Shown here: positions 25,799-35,387 of the stretch, piece after piece
How the letters are laid out: each line of letters opens with the position of its first letter
Numbering within the stretch: the first letter of the stretch is position 1
Assembly: GCF_020171945.1 (NCBI RefSeq)
Contig: NZ_JAIVAP010000002.1
Coordinates: 479,206-543,205, forward strand
Length of the DNA: 64,000 nt
Reading direction: 5' to 3'
Source of the DNA: Bacillus infantis
GTDB taxonomy: Bacteria; Bacillota; Bacilli; Bacillales; Cytobacillaceae
Program-made: the position numbers and the translations under genes
Notes under the pieces: generated by a model
Databases searched by the model: none
The model's input: the letters and a program-made list of their open reading frames with translations, nothing else
Told to the model about the DNA's origin: nothing

Positions 25799-26998
25799 AT
25801 GAAGCAGCGGCTGCCGTTTATTTTTCTAGTATTATTTCTCGCCACCTTCTGTGTGATGCCAGTTGTACAAGCCTCCGGGGAAAACGAAGGAGAGAACGGG
25901 CCCAGGGGGGCTGAGGCGCTGGTTGAGGCCCAGCTTGAAACCCTTGAGCTTGATGAGCTGAAAGGTTTTTGGGAAAAAGTTTCAACTGAATATGGCGGCT
26001 TTTTGCCGGAAAGCCAGAAAGGCAGTTTATATGAATTTATTAAGGGAGATAAAGAGTTTTCCTTGAAGGAGTGGATGCTCGGGGGGATGAAGTTTCTCTT
26101 TCATGAGTTTCTCGTCAATGGAAAGCTTCTCGGGTCTCTCATCATCCTGACAGTCTTCAGCATGTTTCTGCAGTCCCTTCAGAATTCTTTTGAAAAGAGC
26201 TCTGTCAGCAAGGCCGCTTATTCCATCATCTTTATGGTTCTGGTGATCATCGCACTGAACAGCTTCCGTGTTGCGGTTGATTACAGCATCGAAGCCATCA
26301 GCACGATGACATCTTTCATCCTGGCGCTTGTCCCGCTCCTATTGGCTCTGATCGCTTCGTCTGGCGGCCTGGTGTCAGCTGCATTTTTTCACCCTGTCAT
26401 ACTGTTCTTGATGAATATCAGCGGTATGTTCATTCAGTATGCGGTGCTGCCCCTTCTGTTTCTTTCGGCGGTCCTCAGTATTGTGAGTGTCCTTTCAGAG
26501 AATTACAAGGTGACGCAGCTTGCCAATCTTCTGCGGAACTGGAGCATAGGCCTTTTGGGATTGTTCGTGACCATTTTCCTTGGAGTCATCTCAGTGCAGG
26601 GTGCTTCTGCCGCAATCACGGACGGGGTGACCTTGAGGACAGCGAAATTCATAACAGGAAATTTCATCCCCGTAATCGGAAGGATGTTCACGGATGCCAC
26701 AGATACGGTCATCAGTGCATCAGTGCTTTTGAAAAATACAGTCGGGATCGCAGGAGTCGCGATTCTGCTGATCATCGCAGCGTTTCCGGCAATCAAGATT
26801 CTTATGATTGCTTTTATATATAAATTTGCAGCAGCTGTTCTCCAGCCGCTCGGCGGGGGCCCGGTCATCGCCTGCCTCGACATCATCAGCAAGAGCGTCA
26901 TTTACGTATTTGCGGCACTCGCCCTTGTGTCTCTTATGTTTTTCCTAAGCATAACCGTCATAATCGCTGCAGGAAATCTGACCATGATGATGAGATAG
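25799..26998 (+). CDS. spoIIIAE: SpoIIIAE
   Basis: 399 residues. N-terminal signal peptide (LPFIFLVLFLATFCVMPVVQASG, about 5-27), a short extracytoplasmic region, then a block of seven to eight hydrophobic helices from about 105 to the end. Stage III engulfment-channel component with permease-like topology. GAGGTGAAAAG precedes the ATG. Confidence 0.97.
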   Translation: MKQRLPFIFLVLFLATFCVMPVVQASGENEGENGPRGAEALVEAQLETLELDELKGFWEKVSTEYGGFLPESQKGSLYEFIKGDKEFSLKEWMLGGMKFLFHEFLVNGKLLGSLIILTVFSMFLQSLQNSFEKSSVSKAAYSIIFMVLVIIALNSFRVAVDYSIEAISTMTSFILALVPLLLALIASSGGLVSAAFFHPVILFLMNISGMFIQYAVLPLLFLSAVLSIVSVLSENYKVTQLANLLRNWSIGLLGLFVTIFLGVISVQGASAAITDGVTLRTAKFITGNFIPVIGRMFTDATDTVISASVLLKNTVGIAGVAILLIIAAFPAIKILMIAFIYKFAAAVLQPLGGGPVIACLDIISKSVIYVFAALALVSLMFFLSITVIIAAGNLTMMMR

Positions 26999-27009
26999 GG
27001 GTGACCGAT

Positions 27010-27630
27010 ATGGACTTTATAAAAGAGTGGGTTACAAACATCATACTATTTGTTTTGCTGGCTACTGTTGTGGACATGCTCCTGCCGAATTCAAGCCTGC
27101 AGAAGTATACGAAGATGGTGACCGGGCTGCTGCTGATCACGATCATCCTGTCTCCGGTCCTCAAGCTGTTTACACAGGACTTTGAAGAAGCCATTGGGAA
27201 AATCAATGTTTTTGAAACAGCGGAAGATGATAATATGGAAAATTTAATAGAAATGAAGAAAAAAGAAATACAAGCCTCAACCAGTGCATATATTTTAGAA
27301 GAAATGGCTGTCCAAATGAAAACGGACGCAGAAAAGGAGCTGATGGACCAGTACGGATTGGAAATTGAAGATGTCAGTCTAATCGTGGATGAAAATGATC
27401 AGAGTGCCTTCCCGGAAAATCTGGAGAGGGTCGCCATCCAGCTAAGGCAGCAGGTTCCTGAAGAAAAAGCAGTCGAAGTGGTCTCCATGGTAGAAATCAA
27501 TACGAATCAACCCTTTCCATCTAGCACAGAAACAGATGAATCAAACAATATCGCTTCACTTCTTGCTCAAAAATGGAATATCAAGGAAGAATCTATCGAA
27601 GTCATGATAGAAGGGGGGAATAAGGATTAA
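27010..27630 (+). CDS. spoIIIAF: SpoIIIAF
   Basis: 206 residues from ATG 27010, the same length as B. subtilis SpoIIIAF; the GTG at 27001 lies inside the ribosome site GGGGTGA. Two N-terminal transmembrane helices (about 8-28 and 38-57), then a soluble ring-building-motif domain with EMAVQMKTDAEKELMDQYGLEIEDVSLIVDE. Channel subunit in the intermembrane space. Confidence 0.96.
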   Translation: MDFIKEWVTNIILFVLLATVVDMLLPNSSLQKYTKMVTGLLLITIILSPVLKLFTQDFEEAIGKINVFETAEDDNMENLIEMKKKEIQASTSAYILEEMAVQMKTDAEKELMDQYGLEIEDVSLIVDENDQSAFPENLERVAIQLRQQVPEEKAVEVVSMVEINTNQPFPSSTETDESNNIASLLAQKWNIKEESIEVMIEGGNKD

Positions 27631-28295
27631 TGGACAATGAAAAGGGGCCGCTGGCTTGGATAAAGAAACACCTGATGGGAAGCGGTGAAAATAAGAAGCA
27701 GGGAAAATATCAATATTTGCTGATTGCCTTATTGTTCGGGGCAGCAATCATGCTCATCAGCAGCTCCTTTTTCAAGGAGGAAGCAGCTGGCGGGGTGCTT
27801 CCGGCTTTCAGCAACGAGGAAGGGAAGGAAGCTGAAGATGTCCCGGCCTTTGGCCAGAAGAAGACCGGCGGGAACGGGTCTATTACTGATTACGAAAAAG
27901 CTTATGAAGCCCAGCTGAAGGAAGCGCTCGATTCCATTATTGGTGTGGATGATGTCACGGTTGTTGTCAATGTGGATGCGACCGAGAAGAAGGTATTGGA
28001 AAAGAACTCCACAACCAAGTCCCAAACGACCGATGAAACAGATCGGGAGGGAGGAAAAAGGAAAGTGGAGGATTTGTCCAAGGAAGACCAGCTGGTGATT
28101 ATCAGAGATGGAGAAAAAGAGGTTCCGATAGTGGTTGAAACGAAGAAACCTGTCATACGGGGAGTACTCGTCGTCGCTAAAGGCGCCGATAACATACAAG
28201 TAAAAAAGTGGATCATTGAGGCTGTAACGCGGTCGCTGGATGTGCCAAGCCACCGTGTAGCTGTAATGCCAAAAAAATCTAAGGGGGAATCCTGA
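27630..28295 (+). CDS. spoIIIAG: SpoIIIAG
   Basis: 221 residues, overlapping the spoIIIAF stop by one base. A cytosolic start, one transmembrane helix (YLLIALLFGAAIMLISSSFF, about 28-47), and an extracytoplasmic ring-building domain (EALDSIIGVDDVTVVVNVDATEKKVLEKN ... KPVIRGVLVVAKGADN). In B. subtilis it forms a large oligomeric ring of the SpoIIIA-SpoIIQ channel. Confidence 0.97.
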   Translation: MDNEKGPLAWIKKHLMGSGENKKQGKYQYLLIALLFGAAIMLISSSFFKEEAAGGVLPAFSNEEGKEAEDVPAFGQKKTGGNGSITDYEKAYEAQLKEALDSIIGVDDVTVVVNVDATEKKVLEKNSTTKSQTTDETDREGGKRKVEDLSKEDQLVIIRDGEKEVPIVVETKKPVIRGVLVVAKGADNIQVKKWIIEAVTRSLDVPSHRVAVMPKKSKGES

Positions 28296-28296
28296 A

Positions 28297-28860
28297 ATGC
28301 TATTGAAAAAACAAACAGTCTGGCTTTTAACAATGCTAAGTTTAGTTGTCGTGCTCTCTGTATACTACATTACCACTCCTGAACAAAAAAGCAATGATCT
28401 GGCCGCAGTCGAAGAAAAGGCAAATGAAGAAACCGCAGGTGCAAAAGAGTCCTCAGCTGAAGAAACTGCTTCAGAAGATGGCGAAACAGTCATCTCCGGG
28501 GTTTCCAGCGATGAAATGTTCGAAACGCTCCGCATGCAGATGGAAGATGAGCGCAGCCGGATGGAAGAGGAACTGACCAATGTCATGGCATCCACAGATC
28601 TTTCCGCTGAAGAACGAAACGAAGCGAAAGAAAAAATCGACCAGCTTAGAGATGTTGCCCAAAAAGAAATTCTCCTTGAAACAGTCATCAAAGCCATGGA
28701 CTATGAAGACGTCCTTGTAAGGGCAGACGGAGAAAAAGTCCGCATCACCATCAAATCAAAAGAACACTCGCCAACAGCCGCCAACGAAATCATCCAAATG
28801 GTAAAAGGCGAAATCCCTCAGCTGCAGGTAGCATCAGTAGAATTTGAACCTGGGAAATAG
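28297..28860 (+). CDS. spoIIIAH: SpoIIIAH
   Basis: 187 residues. One transmembrane helix (TVWLLTMLSLVVVLSVYYITT), an acidic linker (about 30-65), then an EscJ/YscJ-like ring-building domain that binds forespore SpoIIQ in the family. It starts one base after the spoIIIAG stop. The TAG stop (28858-28860) is also the beginning of a truncated copy of the dispersed repeat described at 53826. Confidence 0.97.
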   Translation: MLLKKQTVWLLTMLSLVVVLSVYYITTPEQKSNDLAAVEEKANEETAGAKESSAEETASEDGETVISGVSSDEMFETLRMQMEDERSRMEEELTNVMASTDLSAEERNEAKEKIDQLRDVAQKEILLETVIKAMDYEDVLVRADGEKVRITIKSKEHSPTAANEIIQMVKGEIPQLQVASVEFEPGK

Positions 28861-28884
28861 AAAAGCGGAGGGCGCTGCTCAGCT
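28859..28884 (+). repeat. Truncated copy of the AGAAAAGCGGAG repeat at the spoIIIAH stop codon
   Basis: AGAAAAGCGGAGGGCGCTGCTCAG is the 5' end of the repeat family found in the bkd operon. The first two bases belong to the TAG stop. The rest of the element is missing; an unrelated terminator follows. Confidence 0.7.
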
Positions 28885-28905
28885 CTTTTGCCTGATTTGT
28901 ACTAT

Positions 28906-28944
28906 AAAGAGGGAGTGCATCCAGTGATGCACTCCCTCTTTATT
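28906..28944 (+). terminator. Terminator of the spoIIIA operon
   Basis: A perfect 15-bp stem: AAAGAGGGAGTGCAT (28906-28920) with ATGCACTCCCTCTTT (28927-28941), loop CCAGTG, T-rich tail. It could also act on the convergent chemoreceptor gene. Confidence 0.93.
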
Positions 28945-28999
28945 TCTCTTTGGCATATGATAAGCATGCAGGGAAAGGTGAAATCTGCTGAGTCTCAGC

Positions 29000-30481
29000 C
29001 TACTTTTTCTGAAACTCCACCAGATCCTCCAGTGAATGATGCGCCTTTTTTATCGATGAGAATATGTTTTCGTTTTGTTTTGCCTGCTCTCCGACAGAGG
29101 CGGAAAGCTCCTCCAGGGCGGCGCTTGCCTGCTCAATCACAGAGCTGAATTCTGTGACTGCATTCCCGATCGAATGGGAAGATTCCTTGATTTGCCTTGT
29201 CATGGAGCTGTATCTGGCAATATCCTCTTTCAGCCTGATGAAGGCTGTGAAAATTTCCTCAAACGCCTGCTGGGTATCTGAAGTGAGTGTCAGGTTGCCG
29301 GTAATGGTTTTTCCTGCAGCTCCCAGGTCTTCTTTGGCGGCTTCTGTCTCCGAAATAACCTCCTGCAGGTTTTCAGAAATCATGATGGCCGTTTTCCTTG
29401 TCAGGTCGGCGAGCTTTCTGACTTCATCTGCCACTACTGCGAATCCCTTCCCGCGTTCTCCTGCTCTGGCAGCCTCAATGGATGCATTCAATGCAAGCAT
29501 ATTTGTTTGAGATGCTATTTCCTGGATTGAATCGGTAAACGCGGCGGTATCCTGTATCCGCAGTGAAAGGCTGCTCATCTTCACAATCGCATTCTGCATC
29601 TCCTTATAAGATACGCTCATTTCTTCAGCCAATTTGCCTACCAGGGCATCGCCTGTTTGGGTGATCAGCTCGGCAGCAGCTGCATCCTGATGGAGTTTTT
29701 CCGACAGGATGGCAGTATCTTCTGCCTGCTTGTTTGCAACTGCCAATGACTGGTTGATTCCCATGATTGCCCCGGCCTGGGTCTGAATTCCGGCGGAAAC
29801 CTCGGCGATCGAGTGGGACATGGAATATGCAGCCTCAAAGTTTTGGCCGCTCCTCTCTTTCACCTGTTCAATCATTTCAGAAATATCAGCTGTACTCTTG
29901 TCTATGGCTTTCCTGATCTCCTGGTCGATTTTCAGCAGCTGTGCAGTCTTTTCCTGAGAAAAGACAATGTTCTCGGCCAGCTTGCGCGATATGGAGAATT
30001 GAAACGAAAGTAGCACTGTTACTAAAAGGTAAAGCAGATAAATCGTCACATAATTTTTCAATTCCAATGGAAGGAAGTCATGGTGAAGTGCTGCAAAGAC
30101 TGTTATGAGTACAATTCCAAGTAAAAAAGCCAGCCAGAGCAAAAGTGTATCCATATAGATGGCTGCCGCAGCAATGATGAAAAATGCGAGGAAAAAAGCT
30201 GTTGGCGAGACGCTGTTTTCCATGATGATGAACATGACGGCAGTAATCAGGATCATGCTTGTGTACGGAACGATACGAATGGCGGATGGAATGCGGTGCA
30301 GCATCCAAACAACGCAGAAGCCGATGCCGCCGGCAATCAGAATGGCAAGGATGACAGCCAGTTCCTTTTTCATTATAATATCTACAGCAGCAGCTAAGAT
30401 AACGCTTACAAAAGTCGACTTGACAATGAGTGAATTTTTTCGGGCCAAATCTTCCCTTTTTATGCTCTCAAGCTTTTCCAT
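29000..30481 (-). CDS. Methyl-accepting chemotaxis protein
   Basis: 493 residues. About six N-terminal transmembrane helices (residues 20-180), no large extracellular sensor and no obvious HAMP domain. Then a cytoplasmic signalling domain with the hairpin-tip signature NMLALNASIEAARAGERGKGFAVVADEVRKLA (about 340-372). The integral-membrane sensor suggests detection of membrane or energy state, but no ligand can be named. Not at this position in B. subtilis. Transcribed alone, convergent with the spoIIIA operon and divergent from accB. Confidence 0.93.
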   Translation of the reverse strand: MEKLESIKREDLARKNSLIVKSTFVSVILAAAVDIIMKKELAVILAILIAGGIGFCVVWMLHRIPSAIRIVPYTSMILITAVMFIIMENSVSPTAFFLAFFIIAAAAIYMDTLLLWLAFLLGIVLITVFAALHHDFLPLELKNYVTIYLLYLLVTVLLSFQFSISRKLAENIVFSQEKTAQLLKIDQEIRKAIDKSTADISEMIEQVKERSGQNFEAAYSMSHSIAEVSAGIQTQAGAIMGINQSLAVANKQAEDTAILSEKLHQDAAAAELITQTGDALVGKLAEEMSVSYKEMQNAIVKMSSLSLRIQDTAAFTDSIQEIASQTNMLALNASIEAARAGERGKGFAVVADEVRKLADLTRKTAIMISENLQEVISETEAAKEDLGAAGKTITGNLTLTSDTQQAFEEIFTAFIRLKEDIARYSSMTRQIKESSHSIGNAVTEFSSVIEQASAALEELSASVGEQAKQNENIFSSIKKAHHSLEDLVEFQKK

Positions 30482-30629
30482 TATGGTTTCCTCCGTCGAA
30501 AAAAGTCTAATACTGTAAGGTTTCTCTGTGCACAGGCATATTTCCTCTGCGGAATTTCACAAAAATTAAAAAAAACATTAAAATAGAAGGGCAGGATACA
30601 AAAAGGTCCTGCAGCTTGAAAGAAGCCGG

Positions 30630-30659
30630 TTGAACTTTGGTGTGGTCTTATCGTATGAT
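30630..30659 (+). promoter_or_regulatory. Sigma-A promoter of accBC
   Basis: TTGAAC (30630-30635), 18 bases, TATGAT (30654-30659), 47 bases before the accB ATG. Confidence 0.6.
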
Positions 30660-30706
30660 ATTAGTATCTAGTCATAATTTATTTAGGACAAGGGGTGCCG
30701 AATGGT

Positions 30707-31207
30707 ATGTTAAAAGTACAAGAAATACGCGAGCTGATTAAACTGGTTGATCAGTCTACAATTGATGAATTTGAATATGAGCATGAAGGATCTAAAATCA
30801 AAATGAAGAAAACCGTGGCTGCAGAGGCAGCTGCTGTTCAGCCTGCAGCAGTTCAAAGAGCCGTTGAGATACCTGTCCAGCAGCCTGCTGCGCCTGCAGC
30901 TCCAATTCAGGAGGCAGCCCCGGCGGCCGTTCAGGAAGCTCCAAAAGAAACTGTACAGGATGCTGACTTACATAAAATCACTTCGCCAATGGTTGGGACT
31001 TTCTATGCTTCTCCGTCTCCGGATGCTGATGTGTACGTTAAAACAGGTTCAAAGGTATCCAAGGATTCTGTCGTATGCATTGTTGAAGCAATGAAGCTGT
31101 TCAACGAAATTGAAGCAGAAGTGAATGGGGAAATTGTGGAAATTCTGGTGAAAGACGGCCAGCTGGTCGAATACGGACAGCCATTATTTTTGGTGAAGCC
31201 TGAGTAA
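30707..31207 (+). CDS. accB: Biotin carboxyl carrier protein of acetyl-CoA carboxylase
   Basis: 166 residues from ATG 30707 ([22 protein letters not shown]); AAGGGG lies nine bases upstream, and the GTG at 30695 overlaps it. An N-terminal helix-rich region, an Ala/Pro/Gln-rich linker (about 45-90: VQPAAVQ..., [12 protein letters not shown]) and a C-terminal biotinyl domain with the biotin lysine in [13 protein letters not shown] (about residue 130). Carries CO2 between AccC and the carboxyltransferase in malonyl-CoA synthesis. Confidence 0.97.
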   Translation: MLKVQEIRELIKLVDQSTIDEFEYEHEGSKIKMKKTVAAEAAAVQPAAVQRAVEIPVQQPAAPAAPIQEAAPAAVQEAPKETVQDADLHKITSPMVGTFYASPSPDADVYVKTGSKVSKDSVVCIVEAMKLFNEIEAEVNGEIVEILVKDGQLVEYGQPLFLVKPE

Positions 31208-31219
31208 GGAGAGCTTTCG

Positions 31220-32578
31220 ATGATAAAAAAATTATTAATTGCAAACAGAGGGGAAATTGCTGTACGGATCATCCGTGCCTGCAAGGAAATGGATATAGAA
31301 TCTGTTGCTGTCTATTCGGAAGCTGATAAAGAAGCATTGCATGTACAATTGGCTGATGAAGCATACTGCATCGGCCCGACAGCCTCTAAAGACAGCTATC
31401 TTAACTTTACGAATATCATTAGTGTTGCTAAACTGACAGGGTGTGATGCCATACATCCCGGCTACGGATTCCTGGCGGAAAATGCTGCCTTTGCAGAGCT
31501 GTGCCGTGAATGCAACATCATCTTTGTAGGCCCGACTCCCGAAGCCATCAGCAAAATGGGTACAAAGGATATTGCCCGTGAAACAATGAAAGAAGCGGGA
31601 GTGCCGATTGTCCCTGGTTCACAGGGTGTCATAAAGGATGTGGATGACGCCAAGGCACTGGCCGAAAAAATTGATTATCCCGTTATCATCAAGGCGACGG
31701 CCGGCGGTGGAGGTAAAGGCATCCGTGTAGCCCGCACCGAGGAAGAGCTGGTGAAGGGGATCAATATTACCCAGCAGGAGGCCCTGACTGCTTTTGGCAA
31801 TCCTGGCGTTTACATTGAAAAATATATTGAAGATTTCCGCCATGTGGAAATTCAGGTGCTTGCTGATAATTATGGCAATACGCTTCATTTGGGCGAGAGG
31901 GACTGCTCGATTCAAAGAAGGCTTCAAAAACTCCTTGAAGAGACGCCATCTCCCGCACTTGACGGAGAAATCCGTGAAGAAATGGGGGCAGCCGCCGTTA
32001 AAGCTGCAAAAGCGGTTGATTATACAGGCGCCGGCACTGTAGAATTTATATATGACTATCAGAACCGAAAGTTCTATTTCATGGAAATGAACACCAGGAT
32101 ACAGGTAGAGCATCCTGTCACAGAAATGGTGACGGGAGTCGATCTGATCAAAGAACAGATCAAGGTTGCATCCGGTGAAAAGCTTGCCCTTCGCCAGGAC
32201 GAAGTTACTTTCAATGGCTGGGCGATCGAATGCAGGATCAATGCGGAAAACCCGGAGAAGAACTTTATGCCTTCAGCCGGGAGGATCAGTATGTACCTGC
32301 CTCCAGGAGGCCTTGGCGTCCGGGTCGATTCTGCAGCTTATCCGGGCTATATGATCCCGCCTTATTATGACAGCATGATTGCGAAGGTCATTACTTATGG
32401 CAGCAGCCGGGAAGAAGCCATTTCCCGCATGAAGAGGGCTTTAAGCGAATTTGTGGTCGAAGGCGTGCACACGACCATTCCATTCCATCTTAAGCTGCTC
32501 AGCCACGAGAAATTTGTGGAAGGACAGTTCAATACCAAGTTCCTTGAGATGTACGAAGTGATGAAGTCTGAAGATTAA
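31220..32578 (+). CDS. accC: Biotin carboxylase of acetyl-CoA carboxylase
   Basis: 452 residues. ATP-grasp enzyme that carboxylates biotin on AccB. Motifs: [15 protein letters not shown] (about 6-20); [11 protein letters not shown]; the glycine loop [13 protein letters not shown] (about 159-171); the catalytic [18 protein letters not shown] (about 288-305). AAGGAG precedes ATG 31220; starts 12 bases after accB. Confidence 0.98.
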   Translation: MIKKLLIANRGEIAVRIIRACKEMDIESVAVYSEADKEALHVQLADEAYCIGPTASKDSYLNFTNIISVAKLTGCDAIHPGYGFLAENAAFAELCRECNIIFVGPTPEAISKMGTKDIARETMKEAGVPIVPGSQGVIKDVDDAKALAEKIDYPVIIKATAGGGGKGIRVARTEEELVKGINITQQEALTAFGNPGVYIEKYIEDFRHVEIQVLADNYGNTLHLGERDCSIQRRLQKLLEETPSPALDGEIREEMGAAAVKAAKAVDYTGAGTVEFIYDYQNRKFYFMEMNTRIQVEHPVTEMVTGVDLIKEQIKVASGEKLALRQDEVTFNGWAIECRINAENPEKNFMPSAGRISMYLPPGGLGVRVDSAAYPGYMIPPYYDSMIAKVITYGSSREEAISRMKRALSEFVVEGVHTTIPFHLKLLSHEKFVEGQFNTKFLEMYEVMKSED

Positions 32579-32592
32579 CCGGAGGTGCTGTA

Positions 32593-32997
32593 ATGAGCGA
32601 GAACATTTTGGAAATGAGCCAGGGGAATACTGGGCATGGAAAAGTAGAAATAGCTCCTGAAGTCATTGAAGTGATTGCAGGTATCGCTGCCTCTGAGGTA
32701 GAAGGAGTTGCACAGATGCGCGGCAATTTCGCCTCAGGAGTCGTCGAGCGTTTAGGCAAGAAAAATCATGGCAAAGGCGTCAAGGTTGAATTGACTGAGG
32801 AGGGCATCAAGGTCGAGGTGTACTGCCTGATGAAATTTGGCATCTCCATCCCTGCCGTGGCCCAGGAAATCCAGGATAATATCCGCCAGGCCCTGTTGAA
32901 CATGACTGCTCTTGAAGCACAGGAAATTAATATTCATGTGGTGGGCATCTTATTCGAGAACCAGAAGCTTGAGCCGGAAATTGAACAGGAAATCTGA
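32593..32997 (+). CDS. yqhY: YqhY, Asp23/Gls24 family protein
   Basis: 134 residues. A single Asp23 (DUF322) domain: GKVEIAPEVIEVIAGIAASEVEGVAQM, RLGKKNHGKGVKVEL and INIHVVGI. In B. subtilis YqhY is linked to control of acetyl-CoA carboxylase activity; the tight accB-accC-yqhY order here (14-base gap) is consistent. Ends with the hairpin at 33003. Confidence 0.95.
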   Translation: MSENILEMSQGNTGHGKVEIAPEVIEVIAGIAASEVEGVAQMRGNFASGVVERLGKKNHGKGVKVELTEEGIKVEVYCLMKFGISIPAVAQEIQDNIRQALLNMTALEAQEINIHVVGILFENQKLEPEIEQEI

Positions 32998-33002
32998 TCA
33001 GA

Positions 33003-33036
33003 AGAGCCAAAGACAGCTAATGTCTTTGGCTCTTTC
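33003..33036 (+). terminator. Terminator of accB-accC-yqhY
   Basis: AGAGCCAAAGACA (33003-33015) with TGTCTTTGGCTCT (33021-33033), loop GCTAA, followed by only a few T (TTCC). A 13-bp perfect stem with a weak T-tail. Confidence 0.75.
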
Positions 33037-33155
33037 CATTACTGGACCTGGTGAAGGATATGGAACTTTCTTGCAGTTAGTATCAAAAAACACCTATGAA
33101 TCTAAGGCATAATGGCAAAAATATTGATGAAGGCTGTGCGAACCTGCTTTACTTA

Positions 33156-33164
33156 TGCTATTAT
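33156..33164 (+). promoter_or_regulatory. Extended -10 promoter upstream of nusB
   Basis: TGCTATTAT (TG at 33156-33157, TATTAT at 33159-33164) fits an extended -10; no good -35. About 50 bases before the nusB start. Confidence 0.4.
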
Positions 33165-33214
33165 CTTCTTATGTTTATTTGGACAAAGATGCCTAAAAGG
33201 AGTTAAAGAATATA

Positions 33215-33607
33215 ATGAAAAGAAGAACAGCAAGAGAAAAAGCATTACAGGCCCTGTTTCAGATTGATGTGAGCCAGGCAGATCCTTCGGAAGCAATCGA
33301 CCATGTGCTCGAGGGAGAAGAAGGCGACGACTATCTGACACTTCTGGTAACCGGTGTCCTGGAAAATAAAGAAGAAATTGACAATATGATCAAACAGTAT
33401 CTTGAAAAATGGAAGCTGGAACGCCTTGCAACAGTAGATCGCAACCTTCTCCGCCAAGGGGTCTATGAGCTGAAATACAGCAAAGACGTCCCCGCAAATG
33501 TTGTCATTGATGAGGCAATTGAAATTGCAAAGATATTTGGCGATGACCAGTCCAGCCGTTTCATCAACGGCGTTCTCTCGAAGGTGAAGGATAGCCTGGA
33601 GTCTTAA
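33215..33607 (+). CDS. nusB: Transcription antitermination protein NusB
   Basis: 130 residues. All-helical NusB fold: N-terminal KRRTAREKALQALFQID (RNA-binding arginine motif), DYLTLLVTGV, and the C-terminal LLRQGVYELKY ... NVVIDEAIEIAKIFGDDQSSRFINGVL. With NusE it binds boxA in rRNA leader transcripts. AAAGGAG precedes ATG 33215. In B. subtilis folD follows; here the next gene is xseA. Confidence 0.97.
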   Translation: MKRRTAREKALQALFQIDVSQADPSEAIDHVLEGEEGDDYLTLLVTGVLENKEEIDNMIKQYLEKWKLERLATVDRNLLRQGVYELKYSKDVPANVVIDEAIEIAKIFGDDQSSRFINGVLSKVKDSLES

Positions 33608-33689
33608 AGTCCTGCCTTTCCAGGCTTTACTTAGCATTAATTGCCCTGTCTCTATCCAGTTTAAATGTGCGATATGCAGCCGTTTTGGC

Positions 33690-33719
33690 GTGACGGATGG
33701 CCTTATTTAAACTTATAAT
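33690..33719 (+). promoter_or_regulatory. Sigma-A promoter of xseA
   Basis: GTGACG (33690-33695), 18 bases, TATAAT (33714-33719) in the 200-base nusB-xseA gap. The -10 is perfect and the -35 is weak. Confidence 0.5.
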
Positions 33720-33807
33720 AGGGAAGGGCTTTTTACGCTGTTTAGATTATTATACACACAAACAGCAAATTGCATTTGGATACCCAGCCCTTTAAAAGGA
33801 GTATGCT

Positions 33808-35148
33808 ATGAAGGAAAAGCGTTATCTGACCGTAGGCGCTCTTACTAAATACATAAAACGAAAATTCGACCATGATCCGCATCTGCAGGAGGTATTTGTC
33901 AAAGGCGAAATCTCTAATTTCAAGAGGCATTCAAGCGGACATATGTACTTTACGCTGAAGGATGAGAAATCCAGGATCCTGGCAGTCATGTTTTCCAGTT
34001 CTGCACGTTCAGTGAAATTTGAACCTGAGAACGGGATGAAGGTCCTGATCAGCGGTGAAATCTCCGTCTACGAGCCAAGCGGGCAGTATCAGATTTATGT
34101 CAAGCAGATGCAGCCGGATGGAGTAGGAGATCTTTTCCTGGCCTTTGAGCAGCTGAAGGAAAGGCTCCAGAAAGAGGGGCTGTTTGCTCCAGAACGCAAA
34201 AGGCCCATCCCGAAATTCCCTAAAACAGTCGGAGTTATAACATCTCCGACAGGAGCTGCAGTAAGAGATATCATCACAACAATAAAAAGGCGCTTTCCGA
34301 TCGCCAATATATTGATCTATCCGGCACTTGTACAGGGCGCTCAGGCAGCTCCTTCTGTCGCTGGTGCCATCGAACTTGCAAACCGGCAGGCCGAGGCTGA
34401 TGTCCTGATTGTCGGGCGGGGCGGAGGTTCGATTGAAGAGCTGTGGGCCTTCAATGAAGAGCAGGTTGCCAGAGCAATCGTTGGATCTTCCATTCCGGTC
34501 ATATCGGCTGTGGGGCATGAAACCGACTTTACAATTGCCGATTTTGCCGCCGACCGCCGGGCGCCCACACCAACCGGGGCGGCCGAAATTGCGGTTCCGC
34601 ATATCGATGAATTGGCTGAACGGATTTTAAACCGCCAGTCCAGGCTTATCAGGGCGATGAAGGAAAGGGCAGTCCTGCAGCGGGAACGGTTGGGCAGGCT
34701 TCAGAAATCTTATGCTTTCCGCTATCCGCAGCGGCTGTATGAACAAAAGCTTGAACAGGCAGACAGGATGACAGAACAGCTTAAAAGGAGCGCCGGCAGG
34801 CTTGCAGAGCTGAAAAGCGAGGAGCGGGACAGACTGCTGCAAAGGCTTCTGAGGAATCATCCGAAAGATTTGTACAAAGAAGCGAAGGAAATCCATTTAC
34901 GCGGCAACCGTGCACTCGGCAGAGCTATGAAAGAGGTTTTGACCAAGAAGCAGAAGGAATTCGGCGGCATGGTTTCAACCCTTGAGGCGCTGAGCCCGCT
35001 TAAGATTATGGACAGGGGCTACAGCTTGGCCTACAGCAGGGAAGGCATGCTCCTGAAGAGTGTCTCCCAGGTTGAAAAGGGCGATGATGTCCAGGTGAAA
35101 TTGGCAGATGGAACTTTTAATTGCAAGGTGACAGGCAAAGAGGAGTGA
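33808..35148 (+). CDS. xseA: Exodeoxyribonuclease VII large subunit
   Basis: 446 residues. N-terminal OB domain ([29 protein letters not shown], about 29-57); the catalytic core with [31 protein letters not shown] and [28 protein letters not shown]; then a long coiled-coil region (about 270-400) that binds XseB. AAAAGGAG precedes ATG 33808. Single-strand exonuclease with XseB. Confidence 0.98.
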   Translation: MKEKRYLTVGALTKYIKRKFDHDPHLQEVFVKGEISNFKRHSSGHMYFTLKDEKSRILAVMFSSSARSVKFEPENGMKVLISGEISVYEPSGQYQIYVKQMQPDGVGDLFLAFEQLKERLQKEGLFAPERKRPIPKFPKTVGVITSPTGAAVRDIITTIKRRFPIANILIYPALVQGAQAAPSVAGAIELANRQAEADVLIVGRGGGSIEELWAFNEEQVARAIVGSSIPVISAVGHETDFTIADFAADRRAPTPTGAAEIAVPHIDELAERILNRQSRLIRAMKERAVLQRERLGRLQKSYAFRYPQRLYEQKLEQADRMTEQLKRSAGRLAELKSEERDRLLQRLLRNHPKDLYKEAKEIHLRGNRALGRAMKEVLTKKQKEFGGMVSTLEALSPLKIMDRGYSLAYSREGMLLKSVSQVEKGDDVQVKLADGTFNCKVTGKEE

Positions 35149-35153
35149 TAAAA

Positions 35154-35387
35154 ATGGCTGCAGAAGAAAAACTCACATTCGAAGAAGCGATGAAAAAGCT
35201 TGAAGGAATTGTAGAAAAGCTGGAAGAAGGCGATGTGCCGCTCGAAGAAGCCATTGCCATCTATAAGCAGGGCATGGAGCTGTCAAAGCTGTGCCATGAT
35301 AAGCTGCAAAGGGTAGAAGAACAGCTGACGGAGGTTCTGACAGAAGAAGGCAAGAAAGAACCATTTGTCGTCGAGGAGGAGGAGTAA
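35154..35387 (+). CDS. xseB: Exodeoxyribonuclease VII small subunit
   Basis: 77 residues from ATG 35154, preceded by AGGAGTGA; an in-frame ATG-less extension to 35121 overlaps xseA and is rejected. Helical hairpin [28 protein letters not shown] is the family signature. Starts 5 bases after xseA and overlaps ispA by one base (TAATG). Confidence 0.97.
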   Translation: MAAEEKLTFEEAMKKLEGIVEKLEEGDVPLEEAIAIYKQGMELSKLCHDKLQRVEEQLTEVLTEEGKKEPFVVEEEE

